From positions 1 to 16,910 of the forward strand of contig CAMUBM010000003.1 of assembly GCA_947087145.1 (NCBI GenBank): a stretch of 16,910 nucleotides of DNA, read 5' to 3'. Below, one piece after another: positions 1 to 5,796 of the stretch. The notes below the pieces were generated by a model. The model saw nothing but the letters and a program-made list of their open reading frames with translations, did no database searches and was not told where the DNA came from. Source of the stretch: an uncultured Mycoplasmatota bacterium (GTDB taxonomy: Bacteria > Bacillota_I > Bacilli_A > RF39 > UBA660). Position numbers and translations under genes: made by a program. Position 1 is the first letter of the stretch; each line of letters starts with the position of its first letter.

Positions 1-27
1 ATTTGTTTCTGTTTCATTTGTATTCAT
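1..27 (-). CDS. Start of an unknown leftward gene, cut by the window edge
   Basis: Only nine codons are visible, reading MNTNETETN, so no function can be given. The start is supported by an AAGGAG ribosome binding site (complement of 39-44) 11 bases upstream of the ATG. The start lies inside the last codons of the neighbouring leftward gene, in another frame, with a 14-base overlap. That arrangement suggests one transcript and coupled translation. It could be a chance ATG, because too little coding sequence is visible to test it. Confidence 0.4.
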
Positions 28-316
28 ATTCTTGGTATCTCCTTACTTTTTCTTCTAATTCTTTTTCTTTTAATAGGATTGCAAAAATGTGTACTTTTAT
101 AATATCTACTAAGGTTTTGCTTTCCATGGTATCTATACTATAAAAAATGTTTGGATTTCTTAGTATATCTTGCATATAAATGTCTGTAATATTTATTTTT
201 TCATTGTGGTAAGTTAGTACTTTTCCATTCGTTTCAATGTCGTTTAGTTTCGGGTTTTTTGATTTCCAAAATGCTATATAAGCAGCATTGATGTCTTTGT
301 TATTGTTGCCACTCAT
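14..316 (-). CDS. Small hypothetical protein (100 aa)
   Basis: I do not recognise this protein. It is 100 residues, hydrophilic, with an Asn/Lys-rich N-terminus. Residues about 65-85 form a mildly hydrophobic helix-like stretch, followed by a charged Glu/Lys/Arg tail that looks helical. There is no signal peptide or clear membrane segment. The gene is supported by a strong AAGGAGG site (complement of 324-330), a good promoter just upstream (TTGAAA, 17 bases, TATAAT on the minus strand), and the absence of a longer competing frame. It diverges from sufB and its 3' end overlaps the start of another leftward gene. Confidence 0.6.
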   Translation of the reverse strand: MSGNNNKDINAAYIAFWKSKNPKLNDIETNGKVLTYHNEKINITDIYMQDILRNPNIFYSIDTMESKTLVDIIKVHIFAILLKEKELEEKVRRYQEYEYK

Positions 317-345
317 AAAGCCCCTCCTTAGTATATTACTTCTAT

Positions 346-374
346 ATTATAGCAAAGATGCTTTACTATTTCAA
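346..374 (-). promoter_or_regulatory. Promoter of the leftward small-gene unit
   Basis: Read on the minus strand, TTGAAA (complement of 369-374) and TATAAT (complement of 346-351) are separated by exactly 17 bases. Transcription would start near 339, leaving about 22 bases of leader that contain the AAGGAGG site. The -35 box directly abuts the -35 box of the sufB promoter. Confidence 0.7.
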
Positions 375-403
375 TTGTTTCCCAAGTAGTTTTGTTGTAT
401 AAT
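375..403 (+). promoter_or_regulatory. Promoter of sufB
   Basis: TTGTTT (375-380), a 17-base spacer and a perfect TATAAT (398-403). The predicted start site is near 410, only 2-11 bases before the possible sufB start codons at 412, 415 and 421. The sufB message would therefore be leaderless or nearly so. Confidence 0.7.
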
Positions 404-420
404 TCTTGTGAGTGATGCTT

Positions 421-1713
421 ATGAAAAAGAGTCTTTCAAAAGAATTTATTATAGAACTTTCTAAAAAGAAAAAAGAACCTTTGTGGATGCAAGAATTTCG
501 TCTTCAAAGTTATGAAAAATTTTTAGAGTTAGAAAATCCTTCTTTTGGTCCAGAACTTCCTTTTTCTTTTGATGATTTTTTGTATTATAAAAATGAATAT
601 GAAACAAGTAAAAGTGATTGGGAGCAAGTTGATAAAACAGTCAAAGATACTTTTTGTAAATTAGGAGTTGTGGATGCCGAGAAGAAATATTTGGATGGTG
701 TGAGTAACCAATATGAAAGTGAAGTCGTTTATCATAAACAAAATACAAACAAGGATATCATTTTTTTAAGTACAGATGAAGCCTTGCAGCAATATCCAGA
801 ACTATTCCGAGAATATTTTAATCATTTGGTGAAATATGATGAGAATAAGTATACGGCTTTGAATGGAGCGGTATGGAGTGGAGGAACTTTCATTTATGTA
901 CCTAAGAATACAACTTTGGACCGACCTTTACAAAGTTATTTTCGGATTGATACGGAAAGTTTAGGACAATTTGAACGAACCATCATTATTGTCGAGGAAG
1001 GAGCTAGTTTAGAATACATTGAAGGGTGTACTGCAAGAAGTTATTCTTCTAGTTCTTTACATGCAGGAGTAGTAGAAATTTTTGTAAAGGAAAATGCTTC
1101 TATGCGTTATTCTACGATTCAAAATTGGAGTACAGATGTTTATAATTTAGTGACAAAAAGAGCTCTTGTGGAGAGTCATGCGAAAATGGAATGGATTGAT
1201 GGGAATATTGGGAGTTGTGTCACGATGAAGTATCCTTCTTGTATTTTAAAGGGCGACTTTGCTGTTGGTAATTCTATCAGTGTTGCTTATGCGAAAGAAG
1301 GACAAAGTTTGGATGCGGGAGCGAAAATGATCCATTTAGGAAAGTATACGAAGAGCAATATCCTTTCAAAGTCTATTGCAGAGAGTGGAGGGGTAGCCAA
1401 TTACAGAGGGACAACACGTATTACTAAAGGGGCAGAGGGAAGTATTGCTACAATAAAGTGCGATACTATTTTAATAGATGGTGCTTCGAAAAGCGATACG
1501 TATCCAACTAATATTGTTGAAAATAATTCTTCTTCTCTTTCTCATGAAGCGAGTGTATCAAAAGTAGATGAAGAAAAGTTGTTTTATTTCATGGGTTTTG
1601 GGTTAACAGAAGAACGAGCAAAAGAGTTAATTATTACTGGTTTTATTTCTGATTTTAAGAAAGAACTTCCGATGGAGTATGCTGTAGAAATTAACCGCTT
1701 GCTTAAAGAATGA
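421..1713 (+). CDS. sufB: Fe-S cluster assembly scaffold protein SufB
   Basis: SufB is the core of the cytoplasmic SufBCD scaffold on which iron-sulfur clusters are built, taking sulfur from SufS/SufU. The sequence follows Bacillus SufB closely: EPLWMQEFRL near the N-terminus, then AVWSGGTFIYVP, GQFERT, EGCTA, TIQNWS, VYNLVTKR, MEWIDGNIGS, DAGAKMIHLG and a C-terminal ELPMEYAVEINRL. Cys347, in KCDT, matches the cysteine proposed to receive sulfur in E. coli SufB (Cys405). At 430 aa it is shorter than the usual 465 or so. The N-terminal 25-30 residues are missing, and an in-frame stop at 409-411 rules out extension. The last few residues are also missing. GTG 412 and ATG 415 are alternative starts in the same frame, and none has a clear Shine-Dalgarno sequence. 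No sufC, sufD, sufS or sufU lies nearby; in many Firmicutes sufB is the last gene of that operon. Confidence 0.93.
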   Translation: MKKSLSKEFIIELSKKKKEPLWMQEFRLQSYEKFLELENPSFGPELPFSFDDFLYYKNEYETSKSDWEQVDKTVKDTFCKLGVVDAEKKYLDGVSNQYESEVVYHKQNTNKDIIFLSTDEALQQYPELFREYFNHLVKYDENKYTALNGAVWSGGTFIYVPKNTTLDRPLQSYFRIDTESLGQFERTIIIVEEGASLEYIEGCTARSYSSSSLHAGVVEIFVKENASMRYSTIQNWSTDVYNLVTKRALVESHAKMEWIDGNIGSCVTMKYPSCILKGDFAVGNSISVAYAKEGQSLDAGAKMIHLGKYTKSNILSKSIAESGGVANYRGTTRITKGAEGSIATIKCDTILIDGASKSDTYPTNIVENNSSSLSHEASVSKVDEEKLFYFMGFGLTEERAKELIITGFISDFKKELPMEYAVEINRLLKE

Positions 1714-1744
1714 GTAAACTTTACGTTAATTTACATATAATTTT

Positions 1745-1776
1745 AAAAAAGAGAAAATTTGTCTCTTTTTTCTTTT
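1745..1776 (+). terminator. Intrinsic terminator of sufB
   Basis: A perfect 10-bp stem (1745-1754 with 1762-1771) encloses a 7-base loop, with a T-rich tract reaching 1777. It starts 31 bases after the sufB stop. The A-rich left arm could also let it act on the opposite strand. Confidence 0.75.
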
Positions 1777-1796
1777 TGGCTTACCAAATTTGTGAT

Positions 1797-1840
1797 TTGA
1801 TAAACCAATTTTCAAAATTGGCTTATCAATTTTCTTTTTT
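1797..1840. repeat. Long imperfect hairpin followed by a T-rich tract
   Basis: The inverted repeat pairs 1797-1811 with 1815-1829. It has 14 pairs, one A/C mismatch at 1804/1822, and a three-base TCA loop. T-rich sequence follows to 1840. It may be a back-up terminator for sufB. A shorter hairpin, TTTGG-CTTA-CCAAA, lies just before it (1775-1788), and the stretch TTGGCTTAYCAA occurs twice (1776 and 1818), so the spacer is repetitive. Confidence 0.6.
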
Positions 1841-1867
1841 AGTCTCTGAAATTTTCAAATTGGTCAT

Positions 1868-1896
1868 TTGTCCTCTTTTCTAGGCTGTGAAATAAT
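1868..1896 (+). promoter_or_regulatory. Likely promoter of ssb
   Basis: TTGTCC (1868-1873), a 17-base spacer and AATAAT (1891-1896). The predicted start near 1903 is only about 15 bases before the ssb ATG, just in front of the AAAGGAGG site. The boxes are only moderately close to consensus. Confidence 0.45.
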
Positions 1897-1917
1897 ACCT
1901 TGCGAAAGGAGGTTTTT

Positions 1918-2259
1918 ATGAACCAAGTTATTTTAGTTGGAAGACTTTGTGCTGACCCAGAAATCACGCAAGACCAAGAAAAGAAGAGAAGCGTCATTAC
2001 TCTTGCAGTGAATCGCTCTTTTAAAAATGTAGATGGTGTTTATGAGACAGATTTTATCCGTTGTGTTTTGTGGAACAATGTAGCCATGAATACGTTTTCT
2101 TATTGTCATACTGGGGATGTTGTTGGTATTAAGGGAAGACTGCAAACTAGAAGTTATGAAGATGAAGCAAAAACACGTAAGTTTGTTATGGAAGTTATTG
2201 CAGAAAAAGTTACTTTTTTGTCTTCACAAAAAAATACGGAAAATTCATCCCAAGAGTAG
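1918..2259 (+). CDS. ssb: Single-stranded DNA-binding protein, short form without acidic tip
   Basis: This is an OB-fold protein that coats single-stranded DNA during replication, recombination or uptake. The N-terminus MNQVILVGRLCADPEI and the later FIRCVLWNN and VVGIKGRLQTRSYE stretches are standard for bacterial SSB. The start is ATG 1918, because a strong AAAGGAGG site (1905-1912) sits just before it; a longer TTG start at 1900 would run through that site. The product is 113 aa. It stops soon after the OB fold with an Asn/Ser/Gln-rich end and lacks the DDDIPF-type acidic tip through which the main cellular SSB recruits partners. In length and in this loss it resembles Bacillus SsbB rather than SsbA. 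It is followed after 25 bases by the deacetylase-like gene in the same direction, probably on one transcript. Confidence 0.9.
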   Translation: MNQVILVGRLCADPEITQDQEKKRSVITLAVNRSFKNVDGVYETDFIRCVLWNNVAMNTFSYCHTGDVVGIKGRLQTRSYEDEAKTRKFVMEVIAEKVTFLSSQKNTENSSQE

Positions 2260-2284
2260 CATATACTTCATTAGGTGATTTCGT

Positions 2285-3064
2285 TTGAAAAAATTTTATA
2301 AGTCCATTGGCTTGTTTGCCATTATGCTTTTTAGTTTTTATTATACGGAAAAGATAGCAATTTTGATGCAAAATAAAAGTCCATTGATGCAGAATATAGA
2401 GGAGATAGAAGAAAAATATAAGGAAGTAGCTACTAATGCAATTATAGATGGGGAATATATTGTTCCTGGTGTAATGGGACGTATGGTAAATAAAACAAAG
2501 AGTTTTGTTAATATGAAATCTTTTGGGGTGTTTAATGAATACTATTTGATTTTTGATAATGTGAAACCAGACATTTCTTTAGAGGACAATAAAGATAAAA
2601 TTATTAAAAGTGGGCATCCTTCTAAAAAGGAAATTGCTTATTTGTTGGAAGAAGGAAATCAAGCAGTAGAACAGTATTTTGAAGAAAATAAAATTGTTGC
2701 TAGTTTGTTGGTAACAGAAGAGACGTATAAGAATCCTTCTTCTTTTGAACAAATCAATAATGATCAAAAGAAATATCGAAATGTGGAAAGTTTGTTGAAT
2801 AAAAATAATCAAAATAAAAATGTTTGCTATGTAAAAAGTTTAAGTAAAGAGTTTTGCCGAAAAGAACAAAAATATTTAGTAGAAGAAACTTTTTCCTTAA
2901 ATTCTTCTAATCTAGTAGAAGCAAAAGCAAAGTTGCAAAATGGTGCCATTGTTTTTATTAAAAAAACGACTCCTTTGGAAACTATAAAGTTATTTCAAAA
3001 AGAAGTTTATTTTAAAGGTTTAGAAGTTGTTTCTTTAAGTGAATTAATTGCAGAAAAAAAATAG
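2285..3064 (+). CDS. Membrane-anchored protein resembling a degenerate polysaccharide deacetylase
   Basis: The protein has 259 aa, with a basic N-terminus and one hydrophobic segment (residues about 6-26), so it is probably anchored with its bulk outside the cell. The C-terminal pattern of about 45 residues, with NGAIVFIKK, then a TIKLFQKEVYFKGLEVVSLSELI-like end (split here for length: TIKLFQKEVY then FKGLEVVSLSELI), matches the last strand and helix of NodB-type deacetylases. There the equivalent stretch is usually G-(S/A)-I-(I/V)-L-x-H followed by a helix and G-(Y/F)-E-F-V-T-L-S-E-L. The histidine after the strand is absent, and I see no N-terminal D-D or H-x3-H metal site. It may therefore be a non-catalytic relative. 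The family link is inferred from remembered patterns. TTG 2285 is chosen because AGGTGA (2273-2278) sits six bases upstream. It probably shares the ssb transcript. Confidence 0.65.
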   Translation: MKKFYKSIGLFAIMLFSFYYTEKIAILMQNKSPLMQNIEEIEEKYKEVATNAIIDGEYIVPGVMGRMVNKTKSFVNMKSFGVFNEYYLIFDNVKPDISLEDNKDKIIKSGHPSKKEIAYLLEEGNQAVEQYFEENKIVASLLVTEETYKNPSSFEQINNDQKKYRNVESLLNKNNQNKNVCYVKSLSKEFCRKEQKYLVEETFSLNSSNLVEAKAKLQNGAIVFIKKTTPLETIKLFQKEVYFKGLEVVSLSELIAEKK

Positions 3065-3080
3065 ACGTTGGTCTATTTTT
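3057..3080. terminator. Two-way terminator between convergent genes
   Basis: A perfect 10-bp stem (3057-3066 with 3071-3080) has a GTTG loop. An A-run on one side and a T-run on the other let it work on both strands. The TAG stop of the rightward gene (3062-3064) and the TAG stop of the leftward HTH gene (complement of 3073-3075) sit in opposite arms. Confidence 0.8.
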
Positions 3081-3315
3081 GTGTACTATACTCTAATACA
3101 TCAGTGATATTACAATCTAAAACAAAACAAATTTTTGCAATGATTTCTAAATCTACTCTTGTGACTCTGTTGTTATAATATCTTGTAATTAAATCATAGT
3201 TGCTTCCCATCATGTTGCAAAGTTTATTACGACTTATTCCTTTTTTTTCTAAAAGATCTTTTAATTTAATATCAATTTTTCCAAAATCTTCTAGTACGTA
3301 TACTAAATTATTCAT
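3073..3315 (-). CDS. Small XRE/Cro-type HTH transcriptional regulator
   Basis: An 80-residue protein that is almost entirely one Cro/C1-type helix-turn-helix domain. The stretch from KLKDLLEKKGISRNKLC through the recognition-helix region (residues about 17-50) is followed by VDLEIIAKICFVLDCNITDVLEY. This layout is typical of small regulators such as Bacillus YozG (LEAICKVLDCQPGDILEY). It would bind DNA as a dimer in the cytoplasm, and no sensor domain is present. The start is supported by AGGTGA (complement of 3320-3325), four bases from the ATG. It is transcribed away from the RNase J gene across a 293-base gap that holds repeats. Autoregulation, or control of the RNase J promoter, is possible but unproven. 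Confidence 0.85.
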   Translation of the reverse strand: MNNLVYVLEDFGKIDIKLKDLLEKKGISRNKLCNMMGSNYDLITRYYNNRVTRVDLEIIAKICFVLDCNITDVLEYSTQK

Positions 3316-3356
3316 TCTTTCACCTCACCTTTAATTTCTCTAAAGTTTCTATCACT

Positions 3357-3362
3357 ATTATA
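3357..3362 (-). promoter_or_regulatory. Probable -10 box of the HTH gene
   Basis: TATAAT on the minus strand, 42 bases upstream of the HTH start. The -35 position at 17 bases reads TGTTAA, a poor match. The surrounding CTATAATAG recurs in the opposite orientation at 3430-3438 on the plus strand. Confidence 0.45.
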
Positions 3363-3476
3363 GTTTGATTTCATCATAATTAACATTTCCTATTTGAAAT
3401 TGATATTTTTAAGTTCTAATTGCTATTCGCTATAATAGAAATATTTTACTTATATTTAATGTAAACCATTTTTCTT

Positions 3477-3506
3477 TCGAATTCTGTCGAATTGTGTCGG
3501 CAATGT
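3477..3506. repeat. Three tandem 10-bp repeats upstream of the RNase J promoter
   Basis: TCGAATTCTG (3477-3486), TCGAATTGTG (3487-3496) and a looser TCGGCAATGT (3497-3506) lie end to end. The first two share nine of ten bases. The period equals about one helical turn, and the array ends eight bases before the -35 box of the RNase J gene, where an activator or repressor site would lie. Confidence 0.55.
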
Positions 3507-3514
3507 AAAAGTGT

Positions 3515-3543
3515 TTGAAAATCTATTTTATTTTTGCTATAAT
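3515..3543 (+). promoter_or_regulatory. Promoter of the RNase J-family gene
   Basis: TTGAAA (3515-3520), a 17-base spacer and TATAAT (3538-3543), preceded by TGC, which makes an extended -10. Transcription should start near 3550, giving about 59 bases of leader. Another TATAAT on the same strand (3431-3436) lacks a good -35 box and may be a weaker upstream start. Confidence 0.75.
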
Positions 3544-3608
3544 GAGTCTGCTGCAAACAACTTTAAAAATAAGAAATAAATATTTAAATGATAGAAAAGA
3601 GATGAATT

Positions 3609-5243
3609 ATGAGTAAAATTAAAATTTTTAGTTTGGGTGGATTAGATGAAAGTGGAAAAAACACTTATATTATGGAAATAGACAAAGACCTTTTTGTTTT
3701 TGATTGTGGTTTAAAGTATGCCTCAGGAAATATGTTTGGAATTGATTATATTATTCCTGATTTTGAATATCTTGTTAAAAACAAAAAAAGAATTAAAGGT
3801 GTCTTTTTAACGCATGGTCATTATGAAAATATGGGGGGTGCGAGTGATTTAGTAAAATACATTCCTGATGTAAGGTTGTATGCTACTAAGTTTACAAAGT
3901 ATGTTTTAATGGATTCTGGAGTTCCTGAGAAGAACATCTTTGAAATTACTCCTCATAAAAAATTGAACTTTGGGAGAACAAGTATTTTTCCAATTACGGT
4001 TTCACATAGTTGTCCAGATGCTGTCATGTATGTTGTGAATACCAAAGATGGAGCAATTTGTTATACTGGAGATTTTATTATTGATGGCAAAATGACAGGA
4101 CATTATGATATGGATTTAGGACGTATTGCTTATGTAGGAAAGCAAGGAGTGCTTTGTTTACTTAGTGAATCTACTTTTTCGGAACATAGTGGACATACTT
4201 CTCCAAGCCATAGATTAGAAGATTTTTTTAAAGATATTGTGAATAAGTACAATGAACGTTTGCTTTATTTGGTTTTGCCAACACATTTGTATACCATTCA
4301 AGATATTTTTAATAGCGCTCTTAATAAACATCGTAAGATTGTTTTGATGGGAAAAAAGTTACAAAATGTGGTAACTTTTGCTAAAAAAGAAGGGTATTTA
4401 AGTTTTCCAGACGATTTGTTAGGAGATTTATCAAATATTGAGGAGAAAGATGCCATTTTATTACTTTGTGAGGATAAGGAAAATCCTTATGCAGCCATTA
4501 GTAAAGTAATGAATGGATACGATCGATACATTAAATTAAAACCAACTGATACAGTGATTTTTTCGGAGCCTCGGTACGATAGTAATGAAAAGTTATTAGT
4601 CAAAATAGAAAATGAACTTTCTATGTTTGGCTGTCGTATTCTTTCTATTCCTAAAGAAAAAAATATCTTGCATCATGCCTCTCAGGAAGATTTATTACTC
4701 ATGTTAAAACTTATGAGTCCAAAATATTACATGCCTGTCAAGGGAGAATATCGTTATTTGGTAGGGAATGCAGATTTAGCAAGTAGTTTAGGAATGCCTA
4801 ATGAGAATATTATTTTGAAACAAAATGGGGATGTGGTTGTTTTTGAAGATGGTGTTTTGAAAGAGTCGACAGAACATATTAAAGTCAATGATATTTTGAT
4901 TGATGGAAAGAGTAGTGATGATGTAGGAGAACTTGTGATTAAGGACCGAGAGATGTTAAGTGAAAATGGAATTGTTTTAATCAGTGCTACGATTAGTAAG
5001 AAGACCAAAACTTTGCTTGTTGGTCCTGAGGTGACGACAAGAGGATTTATTTATGTCAAAGATTCTAAGGAAATTATTTATGAAATCAAACGCATTAGTG
5101 AAGAGGTAATTACAAGAAATATTGTGGATAACTTTGTAGATTTCAATAAAATTAAAACAGAAATTCGAACAGAATTAAGTAAATTTTTATATGAAGAAAC
5201 CGAATGTAAACCAATGATTATTGCTGTTGTGCAAGAGGTATAA
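3609..5243 (+). CDS. rnjB: RNase J-family protein, J2-like with altered active site
   Basis: RNase J proteins are metallo-beta-lactamase/beta-CASP ribonucleases that mature and degrade RNA, often as a J1-J2 complex. The fold is evident across 544 aa: SLGGLDESGKN at the start, THGH (68-71), VSHSCPD (131-137), YTGDF (152-156), KGEYR near 378, NILIDG, GPEVTTRGFIYV and a PMIIAVV-type end. Compared with J1, several active-site positions differ. HxHxDH reads H69-G-H71-Y-E73-N74. The C-terminal HGEYR histidine is Lys378. SGHG before the QE pair reads LHHA (354-357), keeping only the equivalent of J1 His368. His133 and Asp155 remain. Firmicute J2 proteins also lack the HGEYR histidine, so J2-like is the best label. 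Activity may be weak or absent. The start ATG has a modest AAGAG site. No second rnj gene is in the window. Confidence 0.88.
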   Translation: MSKIKIFSLGGLDESGKNTYIMEIDKDLFVFDCGLKYASGNMFGIDYIIPDFEYLVKNKKRIKGVFLTHGHYENMGGASDLVKYIPDVRLYATKFTKYVLMDSGVPEKNIFEITPHKKLNFGRTSIFPITVSHSCPDAVMYVVNTKDGAICYTGDFIIDGKMTGHYDMDLGRIAYVGKQGVLCLLSESTFSEHSGHTSPSHRLEDFFKDIVNKYNERLLYLVLPTHLYTIQDIFNSALNKHRKIVLMGKKLQNVVTFAKKEGYLSFPDDLLGDLSNIEEKDAILLLCEDKENPYAAISKVMNGYDRYIKLKPTDTVIFSEPRYDSNEKLLVKIENELSMFGCRILSIPKEKNILHHASQEDLLLMLKLMSPKYYMPVKGEYRYLVGNADLASSLGMPNENIILKQNGDVVVFEDGVLKESTEHIKVNDILIDGKSSDDVGELVIKDREMLSENGIVLISATISKKTKTLLVGPEVTTRGFIYVKDSKEIIYEIKRISEEVITRNIVDNFVDFNKIKTEIRTELSKFLYEETECKPMIIAVVQEV

Positions 5244-5250
5244 AATAGAT

Positions 5251-5283
5251 AAAATCACGCATATTAAAAATGGGTGATTTTTT
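5251..5283 (+). terminator. Terminator-like hairpin covering the next gene's ribosome binding site
   Basis: The 8-bp stem AAAATCAC (5251-5258) / GTGATTTT (5274-5281) has a 15-base loop and is followed by T bases that touch the ATG at 5284. The GGTGA site of the downstream gene (5273-5277) lies in the right arm. It may end the RNase J transcript, hide the downstream ribosome binding site, or do both. The long loop makes it weaker than the other terminators here. Confidence 0.5.
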
Positions 5284-5718
5284 ATGAAGGAAAACAAAAA
5301 TATCGAGTTTTTAAATACGATTTATCAAATTACTGAAATGGGTGTGATTGGAATTGATGATGTTTTCTCTAAAGTTTCTAAAGCAGATTTTCGGGAGTTT
5401 TTAGAGGAGCAAAAGAAAGAATACAATACAATTTTAGAAGAGAGTGAAAAAGTTTTGTCTTCGTATGGTGCTAAGGAAAAAGAACTTGGTAAGATGGTAA
5501 AAATGAATAGTAAAATGATGGCAGATATGAAGTTGCTTACCAACAAAGACGATAAAGTGATTGCTAAAATGATGGTAGAAGGTTCTACAAAAGGGATTAT
5601 TAAAATAAAAGAGGCTATGAATACTTATAATGACGAAGATGGAGAAGTTACAAAGTTGGGAGAAAAATTATTAAAAACTTTAGAGAATAATATAGAAGGA
5701 CTAAAAATATATTTATAA
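5284..5718 (+). CDS. Helical-bundle protein, DUF2383/ferritin-like type
   Basis: A 144-residue, charged, almost wholly helical cytoplasmic protein with no signal peptide or membrane span. The opening NIEFLNTIYQITEMGVIGID and the later EEQKKEYNTILEESEKVL, MMVEGSTKGIIKI and LGEKLLKTLENNIEGL stretches give four heptad-like helices. This agrees with a family of small clostridial/bacilli proteins of ferritin-like (DUF2383-like) fold. I do not see a clear ferritin di-iron E...ExxH set, so metal binding is not claimed. The function is unknown. The start is ATG 5284, with GGTGA six bases upstream. The gap to the RNase J gene is only 40 bases and I see no good promoter in it, so it may depend on read-through of the hairpin there. 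Confidence 0.75.
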   Translation: MKENKNIEFLNTIYQITEMGVIGIDDVFSKVSKADFREFLEEQKKEYNTILEESEKVLSSYGAKEKELGKMVKMNSKMMADMKLLTNKDDKVIAKMMVEGSTKGIIKIKEAMNTYNDEDGEVTKLGEKLLKTLENNIEGLKIYL

Positions 5719-5721
5719 TAG

Positions 5722-5745
5722 AAATACACTTATATGTGTTTTTTT
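5722..5745 (+). terminator. Weak terminator after the helical-bundle gene
   Basis: ACAC (5726-5729) pairs with GTGT (5736-5739), and after one T/T mismatch AAA (5722-5724) pairs with TTT, followed by a T-run. The stem is short and AT-rich. Its position right after the stop codon is the main support. Confidence 0.4.
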
Positions 5746-5746
5746 A

Positions 5747-5776
5747 TTGCCATTTTATTTATTACTCGTTTATAAT
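5747..5776 (+). promoter_or_regulatory. Promoter of the phosphatidyltransferase-HD gene
   Basis: TTGCCA (5747-5752), an 18-base spacer and a perfect TATAAT (5771-5776). The start near 5783 would leave only about 14 bases of leader, essentially the AGGAG site (5782-5786) and its spacer. Confidence 0.65.
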
Positions 5777-5796
5777 GAGTTAGGAGAGTAAAGCAT

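Noticed and set aside
1775..1865. CRISPR-like array between sufB and ssb
   Set aside because: The repeats are few, imperfect and of unequal spacing, and they are explained as hairpin arms.
1900..1917. Longer ssb start at TTG 1900
   Set aside because: The extra codons lie over the AAAGGAGG site, and the family N-terminus MNQVILVGR begins at ATG 1918.
3602..3616. Four-codon mini-ORF (ATG AAT TAT GAG TAA) overlapping the RNase J start
   Set aside because: It is too short to distinguish from chance and has no separate ribosome binding site.
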